Of a stretch of 64,000 bases of DNA, positions 1 through 8,085 are shown piece after piece (position 1 is the first letter of the stretch; each line of letters opens with the position of its first letter). The translations under genes and the position numbers were made by a program. Source of the DNA: Strix aluco (lineage: Eukaryota; Chordata; Aves; Strigiformes; Strigidae); NCBI RefSeq assembly GCF_031877795.1, contig NC_133933.1, forward strand, positions 25,882,029-25,946,028, read 5' to 3'. The notes beneath the pieces are model-generated. The model was not told where the DNA came from. It did no database searches and saw only the letters and a list, made by a program, of their open reading frames with translations.

Positions 1-469
1 CAGTATTTCTTGGCCGGATTATTCGAAGCAACACGTTGCAACCAATGAGGACGTTGGCAAAATACTTCACATTGTAAATTGTTCGGGGAGGGGGGGGGGG
101 CGGGATGAGAGGGATTTCGGAGCACGTTCTCAGAGTCCCGCGCTCGGGTTTTCCTGGAGAGGACAAGGGGCGGGAGACGGAGAATAAAATAAAAATTTGT
201 TGGAAAAAAAAAAAAGAAGAAAAAATAGAGAAATCCCGCTCTCCTGCGAGCAGCGTGGAGGAGAGGCGGCCGCCTCACGCACAGCCGTCCTGGGGCCGGG
301 GCTCCCCGCTCCGGCCGCCTCCCCGGCCCCTCGCCCTGGGCAAGGCCGGGCGCTGGCCGCGGGCGGGAGGGGGCCGGTGCCGGGCCGGCCTCGCCGCGCT
401 CCCGGGGCGGAGGAAGGGAGATAAATTAGCGCGCTGGTCCCGGGCGCGGGTGCCGCGGGGCCGCCCCGT
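1..469 (-). other. HLX 3' UTR or downstream flank
   Basis: This sequence directly follows the HLX stop codon in the transcribed direction. It is GC-rich from about 240 to 469 and contains a G-run near 89-100 and an A-rich tract near 185-235. I found no recognisable polyadenylation signal on the minus strand, so the end of the transcript is undefined here. Confidence 0.5.
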
Positions 470-835
470 CTATAGGCCGCTCCGCGGCTCGGGGCTGGCG
501 GCGGCGGCTGCGGCGGCGGAGGCCGGCGGGGAGGGGAGGCCGGTGCTGCCAGAGGACTTGCCGATCCCGGCGGCGGCGGGCAGGCTCCGCTCGGCGCCCT
601 CAGTCCGTTCCGTGTCGCTGGGGGCCATGTCGAGGGAGTCGGCGTCGCTGCTGTCGCTGTCGCCCTCGGAGCGGCTGGGGCTGCGCTCGGGCTCGGCGGC
701 GGCGGCGGGGGGTGGGACGGCGCGCTGGGCCGCCGGCTCCGGCTCGGGCTCCGGCGGCGGCTCCTTGTCCTTCTGGGCCTGCGCCTCCTTGGAGTGCCGC
801 CACTTCATCCGCCGGTTCTGGAACCACACCTTCAC
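470..835 (-). CDS. HLX: HLX coding exon 4 (recognition helix and C-terminal tail)
   Basis: This exon starts [20 protein letters not shown], completing the homeodomain, and ends at a TAG at 472-470 after EPRSGL. The tail is Pro/Glu- and Ala-rich and shorter than the mammalian one. The acceptor GGCCGCAG|GTGAAG lacks a clear pyrimidine tract. Confidence 0.93.
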   Translation of the reverse strand: MKVWFQNRRMKWRHSKEAQAQKDKEPPPEPEPEPAAQRAVPPPAAAAEPERSPSRSEGDSDSSDADSLDMAPSDTERTEGAERSLPAAAGIGKSSGSTGLPSPPASAAAAAAASPEPRSGL

Positions 836-1295
836 CTGCGGCCGCGCCGCCCTCAGACGGGCGGCACGGCCCCCACCGCGCCCCGCGCACCGCACCGCGC
901 CCCGCACCGCGCCCCGCACCGCCCGGCCCCCGCGCTTCCATCGGCGACGGGCAGCAAGGGGAGAAAAGAAGGCGCCGTCCTCATCTCCCTCTGCCCCCAC
1001 CGGTACGCGACCAAGGTGCTTTTAGCTTTTTTCTCCTTCTAGTTCGCGTGTTTAAATACCAAACGGCCCCCCGCCCCGTGTTTTGTGTTTGTTTGTTGGG
1101 GTTTTTTTTATCTCTCCTTCTACTTCTTCTTCCAGGAAACCAAATCTTGCTCAAGAAACCACAGCGTTATACAATTCTGTGCGCTGCGGGCCCTCAATAG
1201 TGGAATCATTACAGAGTGGCGTTTAATGATTCCGTTTGAAGAAGAGTTTTCACTTCCCCAGAACTAAGGATTTCACAACGCAGGGAGAGATTTAG

Positions 1296-1328
<33 letters not shown>

Positions 1329-3703
1329 AAGGGGACATTAAAAATAGTGTGTTCTCTTCTACTTCCTTTGACCTAAACTGCCTCCTACAGCGAGTTGCAC
1401 TTCAATAAAGCGCACACTGCTGAGCTGCCCCGGCCCCGCTCGTCTCCGCGCTCGGCCAAAACAAAGGGCGAAAGCTCCGCGCCGGGCCGCCGAACGCCGC
1501 GGAACCTGCGCGCAGGAGATGCTCGGGGCGAGGTCCCGCTCCTCTGCCAGCCCCGCCAAAGATTAAGGAAGGGAAAACGCTTTGCAAACGCTCCCCCCGT
1601 CCCCCGGTATCCCTCTAAAGTGGAAGTAGCATTTGAAATAAACCCGAAGCCGTTCTTACTTGAGCATCTGTCAGCCCCAGCATCGCCGCCAGTTGCTTTC
1701 TGTCCGGTTTGGTGACATATTTCTGGATTTCGAACCGTTTTTCTAAACCTTTCCTCTGCAGGTTGGAAAAAACAGCCCTGGACCAGGAGCGTTTCCTCTT
1801 GTACGTCTGGGGCAGCGTGTCCTTGGTTAAAACTGCGTACGGACCTGGGGAGGGGGGTGGGGAGAAAAACGGGGGGAGAGAGAGGGAGACGGCGTTATTA
1901 CTATCGATGCCTGAAAGGGAGCCCTAAATCGATCAAAATAACAGCCGGCCTGCGGGAGGGATGGGCGGGGGGGGGGCAGGCCCGGGCCAGCGCGGCCCTG
2001 CCCGCGTGTGCTTCCTCGGGCAAGGATGGAGCTCTCTGGGACCCCAATTTCTTCCTCTCCCCCCTCCCCGCCCCTTCTCTCTCGGCCCAGGTATTATTTT
2101 TGTGCTAGATGGGATGGTCAGGCCCCAGCCGGCTCTTCCTCCCCCCGCCACGCAGCCCGGCTTTCGCCCAAAAGCTGAGCCTCGCTCGCAAACGTACGCC
2201 CCGGCCTTTCAAAAGGGAGGATCCGGGAGGAGAGCGCCTGGGCCGGGGGGGGGCTGCTCCGGGCCGGGGGGCCCTGCGCCCCGGGAGGGTCGACGAGGGA
2301 CGAGATGTACCTGGAAAAGTGTCTTGAAACTGGTGCTGAACTGAGCTCCTTGGGTTTGTGTTTAAGGGACCCAGAATAGCAGAGGCCTCGTTAATGGGGT
2401 CTAGAGACGCGAAGAACTGGCCGGCGGAAGGCTGCAAGTTGGGGAGATGAACCCCAGTTTGGCGGCTGGTAGTTAATAAGGAGGTCAGATCTGTGAGCAC
2501 AGAACAAGGAGAGCTCTGTTATACCGCGGTCGGAACCGACAGCCCGGCACGCCGCGGGCGGAGGGGGTCCCCGGCCGGGGAGCTGGGGCGGGGGGACGGG
2601 ACGGGACACCGAGCAGCCACCTCCTGGCCCCGGGGGCTCTCCCGGGAGCGGCGGCCGTGCCCCGGCAGTCAGGCATCCTCCGGTGTATTTACTGCCTTGG
2701 TGGGGGATGTTTACGCGCCGCGAGGGGGGACGGCTTGCAGCGAAAGCCTTTCAAACCGGCTGCGCCCTCTGAGGCGAAACTCCCCGGCCCGCCCTGGGAA
2801 GCGGGGGACGCTTCGGGCCCTATTTTTACGCTATCGCTATTTCTCCCGGCGGCGCAAATCCTGCGCCGGGGGCCGCAACCGTGCGCGGGGCCGGAGAAGG
2901 GGCGGGGGAGGGGGGGGGGGGCTATTTTAGTGAGCGCTATTGGAAACTCGGATTTGCCACGCTTTTTTTTTTTTTTTTTTAATAACCTTTTTCTCGGCTA
3001 GATCGGAAAGTTTTCAAATCGCGGGTACATTCGCTAAAAATCGTAATAACAGATTAAACAAAAGAGCCCCGAGAGCGCTAGCGTGGAAAGCGGGCAAGCC
3101 AATTTCTCTACCTCTCAGCGTGTTGCCTTCCTTGACTTTGGGGTCAAACTCCGCCGACAAAATGCGGTCGATGCCGAATTTCAGGTCCTTGCTGGCGGGC
3201 GCCGGCGCCGAGCCGTGCGTGTGGCCGCCCGGCAGCCGGGCGGGGGCCGGGGCGCCCCCGCCGCCCCCCGCCGCCGCCGCTGCCGCCGCCGCCGCCGCGG
3301 GGGAGCGGTGCTGCGGGGGGCGGTGGTGGTGGTGGGAGTGGTAGGCGGCGGAGAGCGGCGAGAGGCGCGGCGGGAAGGCGGCGGCGGGGGCGTCGGGGGC
3401 CACGACGGGCGTGGGCCGGAGCGGCGAGGCGGCGGCGGCGTGGAAGGGACCGCCGCCGTGGTGGACGGCTCCCAGAGCCGGCGGCATCCCGGTGCCGGGA
3501 CCTCCGGGCAGGGTGTCGGCGGGTCCTCCCGCCGCCTCGCCGCCGGCGTGGAGGATGTCGGCGATGCAGAAGGAGGGTTTCTTCGCCGCCGCGGCGTCCA
3601 GAGGGAAGCAGCCGCCGGCTGCCGGCCCCGATGCCGAGCAATAGGCCGCTGACCACAGGCTGAAGTTGGAGGCGTAGAAAGGAGCCAGCCCGGCCGTGTA
3701 CAT
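470..3703 (-). CDS. HLX: HLX, H2.0-like homeobox transcription factor (four coding exons)
   Basis: HLX is a nuclear homeodomain factor; in other vertebrates it acts in visceral mesenchyme and blood cells. I join coding exons 3703-3112, 2490-2311, 1844-1660 and 835-470; every junction is GT/AG and phases agree (1, 1, 0), giving 440 aa against about 488 in mammals. The N-terminus begins [14 protein letters not shown] as in other HLX proteins. FxIxxIL motifs (eh1-like, Groucho/TLE-binding type) lie at residues 45-51 and 176-182. A His cluster (122-132), ten alanines (136-145) and five glycines (146-150) separate them. The homeodomain is residues 276-335, with WFQNRR at 323-328; the last intron cuts it just before recognition-helix residue V320. 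A Ser/acidic tail containing [14 protein letters not shown] follows. The ATG at 3703 has A at -3. Introns are 621, 466 and 824 bp. No AATAAA or ATTAAA is seen on this strand in 1-469, so the 3' UTR probably leaves the window. Confidence 0.96.
878..919. repeat. GC-rich 12-bp tandem repeat in HLX intron 3
   Basis: The unit is close to CCGCGCCCCGCA and is repeated about three times, ending roughly 45 bp from the exon 4 acceptor. It is a short GC-rich simple repeat that could slow sequencing or vary in length between individuals. Confidence 0.75.
1296..1331. repeat. Poly(A) tract in HLX intron 3
   Basis: A run of about 22 adenines followed by an A-rich stretch (AGAAGAAAAAAAA) lies inside the intron between coding exons 3 and 4. 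It is a simple repeat with no further structure. Confidence 0.9.
1660..1844 (-). CDS. HLX: HLX coding exon 3 (N-terminal two thirds of the homeodomain)
   Basis: This 185-bp exon runs from GPYAVLTKD through homeodomain helices 1 and 2 to LGLTDAQ. The acceptor is CTCCCCAG|GTCCG, with a C-rich tract before it. The donor is GCTCAA|GTAAGAA, in phase 0. The frame contains [20 protein letters not shown], which is typical of the H2.0/HLX class. Confidence 0.94.
2311..2490 (-). CDS. HLX: HLX coding exon 2
   Basis: This 180-bp exon encodes the conserved pre-homeodomain block beginning DLTSLLT and containing [19 protein letters not shown]. The acceptor is GCTCACAG|ATCTG and the donor is TTTTCCAG|GTACAT, both phase 1. 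Confidence 0.93.
3112..3703 (-). CDS. HLX: HLX coding exon 1
   Basis: This exon encodes residues 1-197 plus the first base of codon 198. It carries both eh1-like motifs and the His, Ala and Gly runs. The donor reads CTGAGAG|GTAGAG. The reading frame stays open upstream of the ATG as far as about 4342, but the conserved HLX start MYTAGLAPF sets the boundary. Confidence 0.93.
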
Positions 3704-4400
3704 CCTGGCCCGCGGAGGGGACGCGCCTCTCCGCCGCTCAGCTCCCGGGGACGCGCCGCGGAGCTGCCCGCTGCCCCGGGCGCATGGGGAAGGGATGGCG
3801 GCGGCGAGAGGCGGCTGGCGGAGCGCTTGCCGGAGGGGCAAAGAGGGGGGGGAAAACCAACCACCAGGGGAAGAAAAAAAAAAAATGTAAAAAAAAAAAA
3901 ATTCAAAAAAAGAAAATGGAAAAAGTCCCCAAAACCCACGGCGAGACGGAGAGAGCGAGCGGGCGAGGAGCGGAGCGGCGCAAACAAAACAAACCCCAAA
4001 CCAAACCCCCTTTCCTCGCACTGGGGGAGAAAAAAAAAAAATACATCCACCCCTCCCCAAAACTTTCTCTGGCAGCGACACTCCCGGCTTCGGAGCAGCC
4101 CTCGCTCCCTCCCCGCGCCCAATCCGCGATCCGCGGGGCCGGGCAGCACCGCCCGCCGACACGCCCACGGCAGGGCCGGGTCGCGGGTGCGGGCCACCGC
4201 GCCGCCAGCGCGCAACTGCGCGCTGGCGGCGCGGTGGCCCGCACCCGCGACCCGGCCCTGCCCGGTTTGCCCCGCACGGTACCCACCCCACCCACCCCCA
4301 CCTCCTTAAATTCCACCCTCGACTTTGAAACACCACCACCACCCCCCCCCCAAAAAAAAAAAAAAAAAAAGCGCAAGGGCACTGCGCTTGCCGCCGCGAT
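3704..4400 (-). promoter_or_regulatory. HLX 5' UTR and core promoter region
   Basis: The region immediately 5' of the HLX start codon is dense in CpG and GC boxes. An ATTGG element (inverted CCAAT) is readable on the transcribed strand near 4115-4122. Purine/pyrimidine-rich tracts (A-runs at about 3870-3915, 4030-4040 and 4353-4370) interrupt the GC-rich DNA. No TATA box was identified, and the transcription start cannot be fixed from sequence. The perfect palindrome at 4169-4262 lies inside it. Confidence 0.6.
4169..4262. repeat. Perfect inverted repeat (46-bp arms, 2-nt spacer)
   Basis: Bases 4169-4214 are the exact reverse complement of 4217-4262, with only AC (4215-4216) between them. 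The arms are very GC-rich (beginning GGCAGGGCCGGG). Pairing stops at 4168/4263. A perfect 94-nt hairpin this tight in a promoter is unusual. It may be a real cruciform-capable element or a fold-back assembly or amplification artefact. Confidence 0.95.
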
Positions 4401-5400
4401 TTCCAAACGTTTGAAAGAAACGCGCAGGAAAATTCTTCGCCATCGGGGGCAGGTCCGTCCTTTTGGAAATGATTCCCGAGGAAATGTGTTTCCTTCCCGG
4501 GTAAACGAGCCTGGGGTAGTCTGGAAGAAAAGAAGTCTGTGCAACTTTATCTCGACGCAGCATAGGTGTCGATGAGAGCTCCGAGCTTTTCTGGGCCCAG
4601 GACACGTTGGATCCTGCATTAGCAGCGACTAAATTAATGAATCGTCTTTTGGCCACAATGTAATTTTATAGATTTTTACCGTGGTCTCCAGCCCAGTGGC
4701 TGCGTCTTCTTCCACACCAATGTCACCAATGTCACCTTAAAAACTAGTTTGTAATTTTGCAAACCTTTGACAACAGAATTGCCCCCATTTTTTTAAGAAT
4801 ACGGTCATAAGCTACATTCACTGCAATAATTTAGGGACAGATTGATCAAAGCGTCATTTACGCTTCTTTCCTCCCCTCTAACATCCACATTTGTCTCGAC
4901 CTGACTCTGAATAAAACCCTTTCTTTAATTTTAGTTTCACGTAAACCACTCGCTGACGTTTTGAGCAGGCTCCCGGGTCGGACGATTGCAGGTTTGCTTT
5001 GATTTTGTTTCCAAAAAAATTTTTTTTTTCTTTTTTTTCCAAATAGCTTCCCAAATTCTGAAGGTTTTCGGGGAACCGCCAGCAAGGCAAATTATTTTGC
5101 TTTCGCCAGGTATGAAGACATAGCTTCTGTGTGAATATTGAAACCACCTGCGAGCGAGCGTGAGCCCGCTCCTCGGCCGCAGCCCGCGCCCCGGGAAAGG
5201 TGAGGCTGGTTCCCCAGGAAAAGCCCCACGGCGCTTTGCTGCGCGTTGGGTTTTATTAACGAGACGAAACCGAAAAATAAAGACGGGACGGCTTGCCAAG
5301 ATGTGTCCGAAACCCGAGGGCGGCCAAAGAAAGGGTTGATGAGGTTTGAACTTTTCCTGCTTCGACAGCGGAAAGCCCCTTTGCCTCGCATCTTCCCCCC
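4401..5400. promoter_or_regulatory. HLX upstream region, moderate-GC block with GATA-containing 19-mer
   Basis: No ORF here resembles a protein family. The block has more balanced composition than its GC-rich surroundings. It contains a 19-bp sequence (4538-4556) repeated exactly at 6502-6520, a doubled CACCAATGT motif at about 4715-4735, and ATCAAAG (TCF/LEF-like) near 4845. These are motif matches only; regulatory function is inferred from position upstream of HLX. Confidence 0.35.
4538..4556. repeat. 19-bp exact direct repeat, copy 1
   Basis: The sequence TGTGCAACTTTATCTCGAC is identical to 6502-6520. On the opposite strand it contains AGATAA, a GATA-factor core, next to TTGCACA. The flanks of the two copies do not align, so the match is confined to the 19 bp. 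Confidence 0.9.
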
Positions 5401-6501
5401 ACCCCGCTCCTTCACCCCTCCCCCGCGCAGATGACCCGCTGCGCTCAAATCGGATCGAACGACTCCGGTTTCACTCGCGTTTCCACGGCCGGGCAGAGCC
5501 GCGCCATCACCCCGCCTGAGGGAAGGGCAACGAAGCCCGCGCTGCCCGCTGCCTCCCAGCTGCCAACCGCTGCCTTAAATTATTGCCGTGATGGCCACCA
5601 GCACCGACATCGTTGTTGTTCCACCCCGGGGCCGCTCGCCAGGCAGGCGGTAAAAAAAACAAAAAACAAAAAACAAAAAAACCCAAACCCCACAACACAA
5701 AAAACCCAAACCACTTTTTTTTCCTTTATTTTTCGGAGCTGATTTCAAAGCTCCGCTCGTCCCCCGAGCAGCATCGGCGGGAAGCGCCCGTTTGCGGGGG
5801 CCCCGGGCGGCCCCGGCGCGGGGCGCGGCGGCGGCTGCGCGGCCCGGGGCGCTGCCGCTGCCCGGGAGCCCGCTGTTCCGCGGGCCGCCGCGCAGAGAGG
5901 CGCTCCTTCCGCGCTGCCGTCCCGCCGGGACTCAAATAACCCGAAAGGAAACCCTAAGCGCCTCGCACTAAAGCCCTTGACCCCCGGGCCGGGCCTCGGG
6001 AAGGCCGGGGGGGCTGCGGAGCCCCAGCCGCGGGGGCAGGTGCCTTCTCGTGGCCCGCCCGCTCCGCGAACGCCTCGGCAGCGCTGCGCCCCCGCGCATC
6101 CTCCGCGGGCGAAGCCAGGAGCACCTGCCTCCCCCCGGCAGGCCGCTCTCTCCCCCGGGGGCCGGGGCCGTCCCATCTCCCCAAAGGCCTGCGCAGGCCG
6201 CCCTGCCCGCGCATCTTCCGCCCCGGCGGCCGCGGGGGAGCAGGGCTGCGCGGGCCGGGGGAGGCGGCGGCCCCTCCTCCCCGCGCAAGGAGGGAGAAGG
6301 CTGCAGGAAACCCGGAGCTCGCTGCAGTCCAGGTCATCTCCTGTTTTTTGAGAGGTTCCAACTCGGACTAAATGAGCGGATGTGCCTGCGAGATTTGTCC
6401 CAAAATAGAAGCGGCTTTAGTATTTTAGGATACAGCAGAAATCCTTATTTCTTCCGGAGAAAAACTTCATAATGAGCGCGAGCACTTCCCTTTTCAATAT
6501 T

Positions 6502-6520
6502 TGTGCAACTTTATCTCGAC
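6502..6520. repeat. 19-bp exact direct repeat, copy 2
   Basis: This is identical to 4538-4556 and in the same orientation. It lies in a moderate-GC island (about 6340-6620) between two GC-rich blocks upstream of HLX. Confidence 0.9.
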
Positions 6521-6705
6521 TAGCAAGTTGCTTTGGTGACGCAAATCCGCCCTTGTGTATTGCAACTACAAAAATAAATGCAAGGAAATCAATTCCCTTC
6601 TAGCAATGAAAACATAAATATACAGCTGCGACTTTCCCCTTTAATCTTGCTTTCCGAGGGACTCGAGAAGGAGGCGAATGAACTGTGCAGGCAGGAGCGA
6701 TGCTC

Positions 6706-6761
6706 TTTTTTTTTTTTTTTTTAGGAATGGAGTCTCGAATGACTTTTTTTTTTTTTTTTTT
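6706..6761. repeat. Two poly(T) tracts
   Basis: Two long thymine runs (about 6706-6722 and 6744-6761) are separated by about 21 bp of mixed sequence. They are simple repeats within the GC-rich upstream tract. Confidence 0.85.
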
Positions 6762-8085
6762 ATCCCTCCCCGAGGCCGACAAAGGAGGTGGGAAAAAAAA
6801 TTATTCGAGTTCTTACGAGGGGAAAATAGAAGGGCTAACCCCGAGACGCTGCAGCTCCCCGGCCCCACTGGCGGGCACCGGGCCGGGAGCATCCCGGAAA
6901 AGGCCGGGCCCCGCCTGCCCGCGCCCCACGGGGAGGACGGGCCGCTTTTTCGGCTGTCCCTGCCCCCAGGAGCTCCCCGTCCCGCGTGGAGCTGCGGGCA
7001 GCAGGTCGAGCCCACGGACCGTGCCGGGGATCCCGCCGCCGGAGCCCCACGGCCGCCCCCCGTCGCAGCTCGCCCGGCCCCGGCGGTAGCCCCGGCGGTA
7101 GCCGCGGCAGTGCCGGCCCCCGAGGCGGGCTGTTCCCCCGCCGCCCAGCCCCGCCGGGGCTCGGGCCTCCCCCTCCGCCAGCCGCGCTTTTTCCGCGGGG
7201 GGGGGGGCGGCTGCGCGGCTCCCGGCCCGCCCGGGATGCTGCCGGAGCGGCCTCCCCGCCCTCCCACCCGCGGCCGGCGGCCTTGTCCCTGGGCTTTTAG
7301 GCTGAGCCATGTCGGCCAGTCTCTACCTCTATCGGGACGTAGAAACATATATATGTAATATATAAAACCGATGGAAAATAGTTGGAAAGTCCTACTCGCT
7401 CTCTAGGACTACTTTTAAACATAATTTTTGAAACCCCTCTCCAAAGCCTCCAGGGAGACGCTTTGCTGGGGTGGCGTTACCGGGGTCGCTGCCGTCCCCA
7501 TCCCCGTGTCCCGTCGTCCCCGTCCCGCCCCCCGCCACCGCCCCCGGGGTCCCGCCCGCGCTGCGCAGCGCCGAGCACCCGGCGGGCCCCCGCCCGCCCC
7601 GGCCCAAAGCCCGTTCTCTGTCGCCACCTGGCGAGCTGGCCCGCGCCGGGCCCGGACCCCCACCCAAGGCACCCCCGGGACGGGGGTCTCCCCGCTAAAT
7701 CCCACCCCCCCACCCCCGCCGCTCCCGGGTCCCTGCGAGCAGGGAGCAAAGCAAATTTGGGGAGCCAAGCGCAAAATGACTACACCCGCCCAGGGCTCCT
7801 GCTTGCCGGGTGGGCAGGAGAGTTTTGCAGGCTGCCGGGGGGTGGTGGTGGGGGTGGTGTGTGTGTTGCTGGCTGCTCCCCCTCAGCAGCCCCCCGGGAA
7901 GCTGGGAAGCGGGGCCGCCAAACCCGAGCCCCCCCCCCCCCCCCGGGGACTGGCAGCCGGAGGCAGGTCTGTGCCACAAGACCGGTGGGGCTTCCCTCGG
8001 CTGAGCAACGGTTGGTTATCTGAAACGCTCAAGAAAAGCGCAGGCGCTGCAGGCAGGAACTGCCCAGAACCGCAAGTGAATTAAG

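Larger units (their letters stand above)
5401..8085. promoter_or_regulatory. Extended CpG-rich tract upstream of HLX
   Basis: CpG dinucleotides are dense at about 5740-6320, 6840-7310 and 7440-8000, with moderate-GC islands between. No frame in it resembles a known protein; the long open frames on both strands follow from the GC content and scarcity of stop codons. The tract is upstream of HLX and could hold a divergent noncoding transcript start (mammals have an HLX antisense RNA), but nothing in the sequence proves this. Confidence 0.5.

Noticed and set aside
105-1025. 306-codon plus-strand ORF across HLX exon 4
   Set aside because: It lies antisense to the verified HLX homeodomain exon in GC-rich DNA where stop codons are rare; it has no domain.
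3014-4342. 442-codon minus-strand ORF extending upstream of the HLX ATG
   Set aside because: Only residues from 3703 onward match HLX. The upstream part is low-complexity translation of 5' UTR/promoter, including the palindrome, and the end runs into intron 1.
6641-7358. Overlapping 226-235-codon ORFs on both strands
   Set aside because: Open frames on both strands of CpG-rich DNA plus poly(T) runs; the proteins are Pro/Gly/Arg-rich without homology.
7382-8084. Two overlapping 213- and 218-codon plus-strand ORFs
   Set aside because: They are different frames of the same GC-rich tract, without domain signatures or splice support.
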